Shown here: piece after piece, positions 23,228 through 35,649 of the stretch | Numbering within the stretch: the first letter of the stretch is position 1 | Layout: each line of letters begins with the position of its first letter | Assembly: GCF_032854445.1 (NCBI RefSeq) | Contig: NC_088304.1 | Coordinates: 13,343,704 to 13,407,703, forward strand | Length of the DNA stretch: 64,000 nucleotides | Source: Liolophura sinensis | Taxonomy: Eukaryota; Mollusca; Polyplacophora; Chitonida; Chitonidae | Direction: 5' to 3' | Notes under the pieces: model-generated | Told to the model about the DNA's origin: nothing | Database searches by the model: none | The model's input: only the letters and a program-made list of their open reading frames with translations | Made by a program: the position numbers and the translations under genes

Positions 23228-25030
23228 TCAATGGCAGGATAATGCAGGCAAAACTAGGGTATTGTTTGCGGCAGCAATACCACTTGCCAGTACACCATTT
23301 GGTACTTCAGAATCAGTAGAGTCTTTCGAGGACGGAGGACGATTGGATGTCGATATCTCCTTATTTGTGGGGCGTTCGCGGTGAGAATCATCACTAGGTT
23401 CGTTATCTTTCACAACAATCTCATGACACGGTAACTGTTTAACAAGGCCCTTAGTTTTTTTCGCTGCTGAGTTCTGCTCCAGAGGGTCATTCGGACGAGA
23501 GTCTGTCTCTGTGTCAGTACCAGCTGAGACTTTGGCAGAAGCCGCTGCTGTCGGTGGGTTGTTGTCATCGTCAACGACGGTCAGGCTAAACTTCCGTCGC
23601 ACGTTGGGACCTTTCGATGAAGGTTTACGAGGAATCTCAACATATTTGCCAGAGAATGGTCTAATCGGGGACGAACGAGGACTTCTGGTTTTCGGCGGGT
23701 TTGTCTTGGAATCAGCGACAGCATCTTCAAATGTAACGTTCAACGCTTTTGTTTTTCCAGAGCTTCGTAGCCTTGACCGTGGAGTCCTATCACCCGGTCC
23801 TTCTGGAGTGGAACTCTCTGACGAAGAACAGGTCGAGGTCTGGGAACTGGGCCTCTGAGAATCATCTTTCAATTTGACGTCGTTAACCAGGACGATCGGT
23901 GACAACGTCTCTGGTGAGGACTGGCGATTTGGACAGGAGGTACTTCCGTCATCTCCGGGGCCGAGAAGAGCCTGGGACTCCTCCAAATGAGTTTCCTCGG
24001 CGGTGGGATGCGGAGACTCACGATGATTCTCCACTTCAGCCTTAACAATAGAGCGGTTAGCGGCCTTTGAATCCAAGAGATCATCAGCACTTCTGAACGG
24101 TTTCTTGCGCATCTCGGTACTGGTAGAGCTTTGAGGTCTTCCCGTCGAATTCCGAGTGCGAGGGGATGATCGAGGTGACCTTGGGTACATCACAGAGTTC
24201 ATTGCGGGCGACAGACTGTTTTTGTTTTTAAATCGTTTCACTTCTTCAGCGACGGTACCTAGGAGATTGCGATCTTGACTGAAGTCCGGTACAGAAGATC
24301 CTCGAGCTTGACGCATGGTCTTCCAGATATCGCGTGGTTTCACCATCGTCCCAGCGTCTTTCGTTTCGGACATGGTGGACACGTCGCTCATCATGGTGGT
24401 CACCGTGTTGTATGGGTTGTACCCGCTTGTCTGAACGGTGGAGTAGGCGTTGTATCCCGATCCCACCGTAGAATAAGCGTTGTACCCTGAGGTGACAGTG
24501 GAGTACGCATTATATCCGGAGCCTATCGAGGAGAGGTAATCCTTATGACTCTCCGGTTCTACACGGAACAGGGGTTTTCCGTCCTCTATGTATAAATCCC
24601 TATCTTTGATGACGTCCGCTTTGACCCGGTTACAACACTTGATGCATACAAACGTAACGATGAAGAAGCCGGCCAGTACGGGGATAATGGCCAGATTTAA
24701 GGGCATATCTTTGCCCCCAGTGGAACTATCACTTCCGTTCGTATGGGTAGAGCTGTTATTCACTTTGAATATATAATTGGTCTGAGGCGCCGGAGAACTC
24801 TCGTTGTCCTTCCTATCAATTTCACTTGAGGGTAAGATTTTCAAACCTGCCTCTTCCACGGAAATGTTGTTCTTTCCGCCAGATAAGTAAACGTTATCTC
24901 TCTCGGTGATCTTATCGGGATCCGCCCGGGTTGGAGGGCTCCCTGTAGGAGACGTGGCTGCGTCTGCGAAAGGGAGTAACAGAACCATAGAGAATAGGGG
25001 TACAAATCTGTTCAGAAGACAAGAATCCAT
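23228..25030 (-). CDS. Unrecognised type I single-pass membrane protein, 600 aa
   Basis: One open frame of 600 codons with no internal intron; the stop TGA is at 23230-23228. Residues 1-24 form a signal peptide (FVPLFSMVLLLPFADA). The short ectodomain (about 25-109) has Asn-glycosylation sequons near 55, 76, 91/92 and 98 and no cysteines. A membrane span (about 111-130, LNLAIIPVLAGFFIVTFVCI) is followed by a basic stop-transfer KCCNRVK. The cytoplasmic part opens with four tandem tyrosine repeats at 171-210 (three SGYNAYSTV and one SGYNPYNTV). YSTV fits a YxxPhi sorting signal, and the tyrosines could also be kinase or SH2 sites. The remainder is Ser/Pro/Arg-rich and probably disordered (SPRSSPRTRNS, TRSPRSSPIR). 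Upstream, 25031-25119 looks like 5'UTR after an acceptor TTTCTGTTTACAG. I do not recognise the family; the layout suggests an adaptor-type receptor, which is inference. Length, composition and topology all argue that the frame is real. Confidence 0.85.
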   Translation of the reverse strand: MDSCLLNRFVPLFSMVLLLPFADAATSPTGSPPTRADPDKITERDNVYLSGGKNNISVEEAGLKILPSSEIDRKDNESSPAPQTNYIFKVNNSSTHTNGSDSSTGGKDMPLNLAIIPVLAGFFIVTFVCIKCCNRVKADVIKDRDLYIEDGKPLFRVEPESHKDYLSSIGSGYNAYSTVTSGYNAYSTVGSGYNAYSTVQTSGYNPYNTVTTMMSDVSTMSETKDAGTMVKPRDIWKTMRQARGSSVPDFSQDRNLLGTVAEEVKRFKNKNSLSPAMNSVMYPRSPRSSPRTRNSTGRPQSSTSTEMRKKPFRSADDLLDSKAANRSIVKAEVENHRESPHPTAEETHLEESQALLGPGDDGSTSCPNRQSSPETLSPIVLVNDVKLKDDSQRPSSQTSTCSSSESSTPEGPGDRTPRSRLRSSGKTKALNVTFEDAVADSKTNPPKTRSPRSSPIRPFSGKYVEIPRKPSSKGPNVRRKFSLTVVDDDNNPPTAAASAKVSAGTDTETDSRPNDPLEQNSAAKKTKGLVKQLPCHEIVVKDNEPSDDSHRERPTNKEISTSNRPPSSKDSTDSEVPNGVLASGIAAANNTLVLPALSCH

Positions 25031-25119
25031 TTTTTGACTCTTCTCTTTAAGAAACCGTTAAAAATTCCCTGCAGATGAGTCCACCAATTTAAGTCTCGTC
25101 CAACCAGGAAGTGAGACAC
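25031..25119 (-). other. Probable 5'UTR segment of the membrane-protein exon
   Basis: A pyrimidine-rich acceptor (TTTTTCTGTTTACAG) ends at 25120 on the minus strand, 89 bases before the ATG of the 600-aa frame. The exon probably begins here, with a further non-coding first exon at higher coordinates that I could not identify. Confidence 0.45.
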
Positions 25120-26543
25120 CTGTAAACAGAAAAATTATCTTTCTGTTAAAGCGTGCATGGACAAGGTTCCCTAAGGAGATCTTTTATCTTTTAAGCACAA
25201 AACAGGTCATTACCGTCATACATGGTTGAGATGCAACAGTCGATCATCTACATTATAGCACGTCGTATTATAACCGTCCTGCTCCCTAACCAATAAAGTT
25301 AAGCCGACGATCATATTACCTTCGCATTCTGAACAAGACGTATAAATTAACACATGGGATCATCCCACGACCAATTACAATACCAGTTTGTTGAATAGAG
25401 AGCGACCACATAAAAGCCAATTTGAGACGTCAAAAACGTCAGAAAAATGCTTCATTAACGACCTCGGAAGTTAAAAGTGGAATAGGTTTCTGGTAACATA
25501 CAGATTGTTCAGTGTCAAGTGTAATATTGTTTAGTGTAATATTGTTCAGTGTAATATTGACTCCTCGACATGTTTAAAGCATGATTCCAATTTTAGGTTT
25601 AATATCAAAAACCTAAAGTTTGTATCATGGGTTTGACGAACAGTCCAATTCTGCAGCACACTGGTTGACCCTGAAAGGTGTACTCAAGAAAACAATTTTC
25701 AGTGTATCAATTTCTTTTGGACACACACAGCCCTTAAAATTCAATCGTTTATCACATAACAGACATATCTTTTCCCTTTTCACTGGTCAGCCTATAACAG
25801 GTACAGCAGGCATGGTATACTGCCACACTCTGTCGAGATGTGTAGCTCACGGAATGTTACAAGACTTTCTTGGACACACTTTTTGCTGTCAGCCCTTATT
25901 TATCAAACGTCTGAAGTCTTTTACAATTAAAGTGGTTTGCTCTAGAGCTTTAAATTTGTACACTGATTCTTAAAGCAGAATTATGTACAAACCACAATCT
26001 GAGATCTCGCTCTGTCCTAACTTAAGTTTTAAGCTGACAGACAGACAGATATAATATTATTGGCGTTCCATTCATTGGAATGATTCACGCCAAAGCAATA
26101 CAACAGCATCAATTACAGTTCATGGGAAAAGACACAAAAGGTAGTCACACAAAAAAACAGTCCATAACAACAGCACACAAACGCAAATGGACTAAACCAG
26201 AAACATGCAGAGTGGAATTCTGTTCATGCAAAACAATAATAAAACACACCATTTTACACGAGTAGCATTTCATGAATAAAAGAAAATGAAACAAGATTTC
26301 AGCTCATGACAACAGGCACAAGTAGATTAACCCAACACCAGATTCCATACACGGTCTACGGAATCTGTGCTTAAGCCGGTAACGTGCAAAAAAGTGTTCC
26401 AAGCATTTGGAAGCTACACTGTCAGTTGCCACAGGTTTTGATTTCTTTTTTTTTTTTTTTTACTTGTTTAGTTTTAGTTTTAAGTTACTTGAAAACATAT
26501 GAGCCCTTGTATACAGTGCGTTCATACTGCGGCAAGAATATTC
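25120..26543. other. Probable 5' intron of the membrane-protein gene; no exon seen
   Basis: Upstream of the acceptor at 25120. A 117-codon open frame on plus (25620-25973) has no domain and is probably chance. Confidence 0.4.
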
Positions 26544-26815
26544 ATTTATTTATTTATTTGATTTGGTTTGTGTTTTACGCCGTAGTCAAGAATATTTCAC
26601 TTATACGACGGCGGCCAGTATTATGGTGGGTGGAAACCGGGTAGAGCCTGGGGGAAATCCACGACCATCCGCAGGTTGCTCACAGACCTTCACAAGTACG
26701 GCCGGAGAGGAAGCCAGCATGAGCTGGACTTGAAATCACAGCGACCGCATTGATGAGAGACTCCTGGGTCATTACGCTGCGCTAGCGCGCTAACCAACTG
26801 ACCCACTGAGGCCCC
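26544..26815 (-). mobile_element. SINE A copy, full length
   Basis: A complete reverse-complement copy from the ATTT tail to the head complement (AGCGCGCTAACCAACTGACC, CACTGAGGCCCC). Confidence 0.95.
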
Positions 26816-27110
26816 TGCTGCTACAAGAAGAGCAACGATCTGTAGTGTTGGAAAACCACACATCAGGGAAGTCCCTCCGAGATGAATATGACACGAGATG
26901 AACATGACACGGGCTAATGAGGGCTCACATTTACTTCCTTACTAGATGATTATCACTACGCTACGTAGTTCCGCAACTATAAATCGTCTGACGTACAAGT
27001 TGCAAATAAGAGCAAGTTTCTAGATTCATAATCTGGTACACCTGTAATCACAGATGGACTGTATTCTGTAACTTAAAACTTAACCATCATTCAATCATTC
27101 AACAGACATT

Positions 27111-27297
27111 CGGTGGCTGAAGTAGGTCGCACACCAGCGCGGCACAATGACCCAGGAACCTCCTACCACTGCGGTCGCTGTGAGTTCAAGTCCAGCTCAT
27201 GCTGGCTTCCTCTTTGGCCGTACGTGGGAAGGTCATGGGTTTCCGCCGGGCTCTGACCGGTTTCCTTCCACCATAATGCTGACCGCCATCGTATAGA
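27111..27297 (+). mobile_element. SINE A copy, tail missing
   Basis: CGGTGGCTGAAGTAGG head remnant, B box GTGAGTTCAAGTCCAGCTCA, and the core to GACCGCCATCGTATAG. Confidence 0.9.
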
Positions 27298-27299
27298 TA

Positions 27300-28462
27300 A
27301 ACTACACAGTTCCCACGAAAAAGTGAGAGAAAGTAGGACGTAATTCCCTCGAAGAAGTGTAAGTTGGACGCAATTTCTCACGCCCTGAAAACTTGCACTT
27401 TGTTTTCACTTTCACAGGAAGCCATTTTAAATTCGTTACCTTGAGAAAGAAGACGCCTGCAAGGCTTCACAGTGATCCATATAAAGCTGACATCAACTTA
27501 ATTGGACCACAATCAACGTACACCGATGGCAATCTGTTTAAAACTGATCAATCAAACTTCTAAATATATGCAGGTACTTTATACAGGGATCGTGGACGTC
27601 CCAGGTATTTCTGTCGCTTTTCAGGTCAACGCGACTGGAGATTAGAGTCTAACGTCAAGTTTGCTCGGTCCACACGGCTCGTACCTGTTCACGTAATCAT
27701 ATCATCCAGTGAGATACGAATACATACCTCTTTGTACGCCGGTGTTAATGGCTGTCTAACATAGTGCACAGAGCAGTTCAGTAAATACGGGATAGAACAA
27801 TGCTTGGCTTCACGCACTCAGCGGGAGAGCACACAACCTTAAATTATCATTCTCCACTCGTCACAGAATCCTGAGCTGTTAACAATACACTGTCTCATGT
27901 TAACTTTCCCTGAACGAACTTTCGTTTCTTATTTCTTTTCATATTAAAATAGCACCTGTGTGATAGCGGCAAAACAAGGAATTTTTTAAGCCTGAAAACA
28001 AACTTAAGTGAGCTCGATACAAAAGGACGAAACTCAAAACGAGTATACTGAGCCGTTTTACTGTAAAGTGTTTCACTGCCCAAGGACACAATAAAAGAGG
28101 TACGCAGATTAAATACTTGTTGGTGGACTCTTTAAGTGTTGATCTATACCATTCCCATCACCAAGCGTGAATATATCCGAAACATGGGGGAAAGCCCATA
28201 GCAGGAAAACGTTTTGGGAGCAATCACCAATGCAGTTCAATATGTTCAATAAGTCTGTGGTCAATGGCAGAGTTCCATCATCAGAATCAAACTGTTTTGG
28301 GAATTGGTGTTTGTTCGAAACATGCTCAGTGACATCGTCGACTATGGTTTGTTTACAGTAACTGAATTTGTACCTCCGTTATATGCCAGAAGTTGAGCTT
28401 CCGTAATGCTGCCATAACGTTAATGGGGCACGTTTTTCCTACATTATAGGTGCACTGCATCT
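27300..28462. other. No gene seen
   Basis: A 64-codon open frame at 28167-28361 has no domain. No repeats recognised. Confidence 0.4.
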
Positions 28463-28720
28463 ATTTATTAATTTATTTATTTATTTAGTCCATTGGTGTT
28501 TAATGCCGTGCTCAGAAGTTGTTCACTTATGAGACGGCGGTCAGGTTTATGGGTGGAGGAAACCGCCTCCACCTTACTCAGAGCCGGAGTAATCCAGCGA
28601 CCTTTGGCAGGTAACTGACAAACACGCTGACTTAATGCCATAGCGGAACAAGAAAGAGATGGATTCGACTATACGACCAGTCACCTCATTGGTCAGTCAG
28701 CAGCAGTATTTTACGATTTC
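28463..28720 (-). mobile_element. SINE A' variant copy
   Basis: The tail ATTTATTTATTTAGTCCATT, then TGCCGTGCTCAGAAGTTGTT and a variant core (GAGCCGGAGTAATCCAGCGA, CTTTGGCAGGTAACTGACAA) differing from the main family. Confidence 0.7.
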
Positions 28721-30074
28721 CTGGTTTCGTATTTGTTGAATTGTACCCTGTGGAATGCAGGTATCCAATCGCTGTTCGCTGTTATATAAACCGACTGTTT
28801 TGCCTTTATCCAAACTTGGGACGTTGTTTCAATACACACTCATGCAGCCTCGAGTAAAACAACCACAGAAACTATACAGACAAAAGTTTTGGGATAAATA
28901 AATCAAAGGTTTTCAGAAATACAGCACTGGGGGTATCCATGAATTGCCTCATATATAAAATCTTAACATATGTTTCTGGGTGAGTTAACCGAAGGGTTTC
29001 GCTTGAACAAGGTCAAGGTCAATATCTCAACATCAATACCGGTCGCAGGGTTTCCAGAAAATGCAAATACAAATCTGTCTATTTTCAATCCTGTAGTTGC
29101 AAATAATTCGGAATACTCTGCTCATGTAACATAATATCATCGTCATTTAGCTGCCTATGCTTTTTAGTCCTGACTTTTCTCCAATTCTTAACGACATCGC
29201 AACTAAAAAAGATGTATAGATACAGAGTTACCTTGACCGCATTATAGGGATAAATTTATAGCCTTTGAGAAACCAAAATACATTAGAATTACTCATGCAG
29301 AAAAGGTCTCACATCGCTGTGGACTGACAAAGACGAGAGGATCTATGTCCACCCTCTTGGTGGCGCCTTGCCGACATCGCTGACTTTTACCGATTATTTT
29401 GCTCTCTCCCTTTTGACATTTTTAAAACCTTTCATTATTGACTAATCATCTGTTATGGATCCATGTTCACCGTCTTTAATATGCAACTTGGCTCCCCCTT
29501 GCAGACATCGATGACTTCTAGACTACTTTACTGTAGCTCAGATTCGATTTTTTTTTTAACTTTCATTATTGATTGATCATCGATTTTTGAGCTGAAATTT
29601 CTTGTACAATAACCTACCCAGAATCAACGTTGTCAATCAATATTTTGACTTTGTTATATCAAACATAACAATTTTAACGTGATGTGAAATTTTGATTTAA
29701 GTCCACGATCGCTTCGTGACACTGCGGGCCTGGTCTCCCGACGATGCAAAATGACATAAAATCTTGTACTCTTCGGCTTCAGAGGTCTCTCTTATGATTG
29801 ACCCCATGCACCTCAACCACATAACGTTGATTGCAACCATTTTGTTACAACAAGGAGCGTGAGAGTGATTGTTCATCGCGACAACGTGGTGACAGTTCCT
29901 TTGATAAGAAGGCTTTACCGAGTATTAGCCATACAGTTTCCTTGGCGCTCAATACTTGAATATGCATGACCTCACATGCCAACACGATCTATACAGAAGA
30001 CAAACCCGTAGGTCTAGACCCTGGATGTCTAATAAACTGCCGGCAACATCACTAACCTCCTTTTTTTTTAAATC
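28721..30074. other. No gene seen
   Basis: A diverged internal repeat: TTGGCTCCCCCTTGCAGACATCGATGACTT-like text at about 29490 resembles about 29360. One MITE arm lies at 29685-29745. Confidence 0.45.
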
Positions 30075-30420
30075 TAATTATACTTGAGCCATAGTGCTAG
30101 GTGGCGTGTATGTTGATGCTTTAAGCATATACATGAATTTGTTTATTTATTTAATGGGTGTTTTACGCCCTTCTAAAGAATATTTCACTTATACAACGGC
30201 GATGAGCAGTGCTGGGGGGTGGGGACCCACGACCATCCACAGGCCGGCAAGGAAGCCAGAGTGAGCTGGAGTTGAACTCACTGCAACCGCACTGATGTGA
30301 GGTTCCTGGGTCATTGGGCCGCGCTGGAACATATACATGAACAGTAAGAATACATCCCTTACTTTGGTACTGTCAAGAGGCTGGATTTCACCGGTAATAA
30401 ACATAGCAACTATCACTCTT
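30075..30420 (+). mobile_element. Foldback-element arm interrupted by a SINE
   Basis: TTGAGCCATAGTGCTAGGTG precedes, and GTCAAGAGGCTGGATTTCAC follows, a SINE A copy at 30138-30329. A 12-bp target duplication (CATATACATGAA) lies on each side, at 30126 and 30330. Confidence 0.75.
30138..30329 (-). mobile_element. SINE A copy with 12-bp target duplication
   Basis: TTTGTTTATTTATTTAATGG through CATTGGGCCGCGCTGGAA, flanked by CATATACATGAA at 30126-30137 and 30330-30341. It is inserted in a foldback element arm. Confidence 0.93.
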
Positions 30421-31964
30421 TCGCCACTGCTTTGGTTTTACTCTCTTTGCTCCAGTCTTTTATACACACGAACATAACTAATATCAGTTCACCGAGGATG
30501 AGCTCACGGTATGGACATTTGTGACGCCCACGACACCAGACTGCACATGTATCAACGGCAAAGCAAACAAGGAGACTCTTCATACATAGGTCTGTGTGCA
30601 TCGGCAGTCATCTTGACCCATTTACTCATGGTTATTTTCTGAAATTACCAGTATATAGTGCTTTACACATGGTGGAAGATGCTACAGGCGAAACGCTGGG
30701 GCGGGTGTGAGGGTGTGTGCACATTTCTAGTTGTCAATTATATTCTCGTAGATCTTCGTCTGTTTTGCGTTATTTTGGCGCACAGTGGAGAGTAGGATAG
30801 TTAAAAAGTTTCAAACACGCGAAAGAAAATTCACAATTAGCTCGTGAACGTTTTCTGAAAGGAGGGGTTAACGTGTTCCAGTGATGTCAGAAAGAAATAG
30901 GTCTAGTATGCGATATCCCAGGCAACATCTAAAGTATCAAATTTGTTACATATCCCCAGGCAGGTGTCTGATCTTAAATTAGGTAAACTTGCCTGCATCG
31001 GATTACCCAAACACAAAAAAAGAAAACTTGACACCCAGTCGTTACTTACAGAAAAAAAAGCGAGAGAGGACACGGTCTGAAAAATTTATGTCTTAACACA
31101 TATACTGACAAGTTGCGCTAGCTACAAATGTTGTTCCTTCATAAATACATACCCTGAAAAGGTTTCACTCCTGACTATGACTTCGTGCTATTTTCAGTTA
31201 ATCTCGTGTAGGGTCACTTTACAAAGTGCTAGTAACGTCAGCAACATGACACAGCGACCATGCATGCACTACTGACCAACCTAAACTAGAATCCCCCCTA
31301 TAGTTACTGCTTTCATCGAGGCGACTCTATAACAATGTACACGGTCATTTTGTTTTCCATGTAAGGAGCCTCGTCATGCGCTGAATGGTTTGACATTTGA
31401 ATCGCCGGCTCCCGCATTTGATTGGTCACGTCCGGAAGACACAGATAGAGTATCCAGTGAAATAGAAGCAGACACTGTGGTCAAGAGTGTAGAGTTATAC
31501 TGTAGAAATCAACTCCACGAAGACAATATCAAATACTTCATAATGACCATAATAAGGTGTAGGACTTTGGCACTTCAAATAACAAAACTTTAAGCTTACA
31601 TGTACATGACTGGTTACTGGGTTGAAAATAATACCTCCGAAAGCGAACAATTCAATCATTTTTATATACATAGTGCAGACCAAAACCAGACATAAAGTCG
31701 ATAGGTCACATTGTTCTTTGCTATTTGTGCTAAATGGTAGAAGTTTATAGTGAAACCTAAATCTACTAAGTGTAATGAATCTCCATGCTATAAGGCATTC
31801 TTTATACTACTCCAAGTGTTACACGCAGGCCATGCAGCGAACGTTGAGCAACCGGAATGTCTGTATCTCTGATAGCACAGCATTAAAGAATATATGACGC
31901 AATAGAAAACTGTAAGTAGCCATTGAAATACTTCTGTGTGTGCGTATGTTGGTGGGTGTCGGCG

Positions 31965-31966
<2 letters not shown>
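30421..31966. other. No gene seen
   Basis: No domain-bearing frame. The segment near 31380-31520 is open on plus, but I see no splice or family support. Confidence 0.4.

Positions 31967-32004
<38 letters not shown>
31967..32004 (+). repeat. (TG)n microsatellite
   Basis: About 18 TG repeats. Histidine/threonine-rich frames on the minus strand come from it. Confidence 0.96.
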
Positions 32005-33961
32005 GTAGGGGAGGGATGGTACTTCACCCTGTTGTCTGTTTTTTTTATGCATATATGCATGACTGACGCCGGTCAGCTTTCGTTTAGGTCTTCTATTTGA
32101 ATGAAAATGTATAGGTTTGATTATATGACTGATGTTTAACGACGTGTTCAAGAATATTTTCACCTACGCAGTTTCGTTTATGTATACAAATACCAATGGA
32201 AGAGAGACACTGGAATGTAGCACAAAATCCGTCCATTTATACACTACACCCATAATTGTCATGCCACTATTCTATTTCACATCCTGATTATGATATCAAC
32301 ATACCTTATACTTGAAATGTTGGTATCCCGGTTTACAACTCCTCAAGACTTTGTCTACCAGTTATCTTGCCGTTGTTCGCTAACTTCCTGCCAGTTCTCT
32401 TCTTTAAATTACAAGGTCGTTCGCTGGCGATTTGATAAGTCCCCCACGCTTAATCCCTTAGTCCATAGTTCACCTTGCCAATGGTCAGCTCCACAATAGT
32501 CATAACTGCCTCTTTTTGAACAGCAATGTCGCCTCCGATTTCTCGAGGTCCTGTGTCCAGCTAGGTAGCCTAAATGGAGCCGATTCAGCTTCTCCTGTTA
32601 AATATTTAACAGTAAAAACACAGTTGATAACTCCTCATACGGCCGAACGACAAATCACACAGGGGACAAACAGCGACTAAATATAGAGGCACACTTTAGT
32701 GAAACATATCAGAATCAGTCAAGTGAAAATACCTTCGGGCTGTTATATATATGGATCGGCCAATGCAGCCATCTTCTTACACAGACTGTAAGATTTCGTA
32801 TACCACGTTAAATGACCTTTGAACAACGCGGATTGCTGATATAAGTATGCTTATTCTTCAACCGGCGATTTAATTCCGGGTCATAGAGGTAACAAGGAAA
32901 AACAGCCTAGATAAAACGGACAGCTGACCACGAGCGCTTGATTAAGCTGCCAGGTGACACAGGCGCTTTGGGAACCCTATAAACCCAGATACATGCTCGT
33001 AATGCATGTCTGCATACTTGTTAAGAAAACAACACACACTTTATATTCACGTAGGTCGCACATCAAGAGGTTTAGACCCGTCTTTCGACAGCCAGGACAT
33101 ATATGAGGTGTGATTTCGATCTCGGCCATGTGCAGGGAATTTCTCGATTCCCTCGCTGTCACTGATCGCGCATGAAGCATTGGTGACAACGCGCGGCCTA
33201 TAACGCTTGTGTGACTATTTGCACAGTCTAGAATGCGAGTTGCCGACCACCTGTCTTTTACAAAAACGGTGTGCATATTACGTATGTACGTCACGGGAGG
33301 GAAAGTCATCAAGTAACATGCCGAAGGCTGCGGAGGTTTATCCCTGTTTTCTCCTCCCTAACAACTGACCGCCATCGCTGAAATGAAAAATTGTTGGAGT
33401 ACAACGGTAAATGTAGGGTGTTCAAAATATGATGTTTCAAAAACACCCACCAGACACACTTAACAAACATTGCAAACAATTTAGTACAAAACACGGGTAG
33501 CTTGAGTATTGACGGTCACGTTTCTCTCAATATCGATCCTGTTTTTAGTAAAACGCATGACGCGATTAAGTTCAAACACACTAATTACACATATCATTCG
33601 TTTTTTTTTTTGTTGTTTTTTTTTAAAAATGTCATGTTTCAGGAAGTGTTTTCCTGAAATACGCCTGTTTTATAAGAAAACAAATCCATTTAATCAGGAT
33701 TGCTGATTAAACATGTGTCAGTTTTTAAAAAACATATTTGTTTCTAACAGCGTTTTTCAAAATGTCAGAGGAAAACTTACACGTCCCTCTGATAGTCATA
33801 TGGGATTGCGCTAGCTTTTGAAACATGCATACGTCCTGAAAAGTATTGAATTTTGTACCAATAAACATAAACATTCTGTTTAAACAAAGTTCACTGCAAT
33901 ACCTTAGCCTTAATTGACATCCGATTTACTGTTACACTGATTCATTCATACTGTACAAGTA
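32005..33961. other. No gene seen
   Basis: A SINE-end-like TTCAAGAATATTTTCACCTA lies at 32148. The 111-codon minus frame at 32977-33312 is not recognised. CpG-richer stretch at about 33110-33240. Confidence 0.4.
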
Positions 33962-34221
33962 TTATTTATTTATTTATCTGATTGGTGTTTTACGCCATAG
34001 TCAAGAATATTTCACTTATACGATGGCGGCCAGCATTATGGTGGGAGGAAACCGGGCACAGCCCAGCGGAAACCCACGACCATCCGCAGGTTGCTGCAAT
34101 GACCATCCCACGTACGGACAGAGAGGAAGCCAGCATGAGCTGGACCTTGAACTCACAGCGACCGCACTGCTGATAGGCTCCTGGGTCATTACGCTGCGCT
34201 AGCGCGCTAACCAACTGAGCT
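33962..34221 (-). mobile_element. SINE A copy, near complete, 11-bp target duplication
   Basis: Tail to head complement (CTAGCGCGCTAACCAACTGA). Flanked by CTGTACAAGTA at 33951-33961 and 34222-34232. Confidence 0.95.
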
Positions 34222-35417
34222 CTGTACAAGTAACATCAGCGTGAATTTGAATGTAATACATCGGAAATGATGCGCCAGCTAATCAGAATCGATTCAGCAC
34301 ACCCTTAATCATATAAAACTCACAGCAGACAAACAACATTTGTTGCCGAAATTAGATTTACACACCCCGATTCATGATTTGGATTATCAGTTACCTGCAG
34401 AAAATGTTGCCCGTTTTTTGAAGACTGGGCGACGAAACACGATCAATCAAAAGATTTTTCTGGAACAAATGTTGTCTGTGTGCGCAGGGCTGAAAATGAC
34501 CGTCCAAGCAATACAAATAAACGCATGCTGCCGAATGGGAATACAGTAATTAATAAACAGAAGTAAGAACGTTTGTGCGATTTGAACTAAAAGTGAATAA
34601 ATTTATTTCGTTCATCAGCGTGTTCAGTTAATCTCGAAGAAAAGTTTCTAGTTCCACGGTTAACTTCAATTACTCGGAAGACCTTTGTTCGATGGATGGT
34701 TCCTGGGTAACAACTTCCTCGCACAATACCTTATCTGAGAGCAGATTCGTGGGAAACTCATACCCACGGTGTAATAAAATATTAAACATGAAAGAAGGGG
34801 CTCCTTGAGGTCAGTGGGTTTCGCGGTAAATAACCAGCTGTAACAATGATCTCCTGAATGTCGCTCGTAATTACGAACATTCGCAGACTTGGTGGCTGCA
34901 GAGTTTCGCACCCACACACTGTTTGACCTGGACTGCAGTGTACTTCCTATTAAAGAAAATGAAAATGGGTTAAACAGGTATATTTATAGGAATGTTATAC
35001 TGCTAGATGTCATCAAATAAGTCATCAGTCAGTTTATGTCGATTTTACATTGCCTGACGTTACGAATTCATCAATATGGTACGTCATTAATACTCTGGCC
35101 TATTCATGACCTACTCACACAATTGTAGGCTACTTCTGTCTCCATAAGTCCATTGGCTCTTTCTGCTTATATATGTTACATCACACTTGTTTAAGCACCT
35201 TTTATCCTAACATGAGATTTAGCGTCCTAAATCATGCATACAAGCTGTACTTTAATACAGTAGCTTTTATGCCAGTGCGATATATTTGCTTAATTCATGT
35301 GGACACACCGCTATAAATGGTGGTAATAAGTAACACTAATATACGTCATGACTAACTTACCGTGTTGTTGTTGGATCCCTGTTGGAGTGTTTACCCACCA
35401 ACTGCTATACAACGAGA

Positions 35418-35607
35418 TTTATTTATTTATTTATTTATTTATTTGATTGGTGTTTTACGCCGTACTCAAGAATATTTCACTTATACGACGGCGGCCAGCA
35501 TTATGGTGGGTGGAAACCGGGCAGAGCCCGGGGGAAACCCACGACCATCCGCAGGTTGCTGCCAGACCTTCCCACTTACGGCCGGAGAGGAAGCCAGCAT
35601 GAGCTGG
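35418..35607 (-). mobile_element. SINE A copy without tRNA head, 14-bp target duplication
   Basis: The tail and full core end cleanly at CCAGCATGAGCTGG. GCTATACAACGAGA occurs at 35404-35417 and 35608-35621. The copy therefore inserted already lacking the tRNA-like head. Confidence 0.95.
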
Positions 35608-35649
35608 GCTATACAACGAGAAGGCTGATCATAAACGGCCCATCCACAA

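Noticed and set aside
32977-33312. 111-codon minus-strand frame
   Set aside because: No domain, signal peptide or splice context recognised; its length is compatible with chance in AT-poor DNA.
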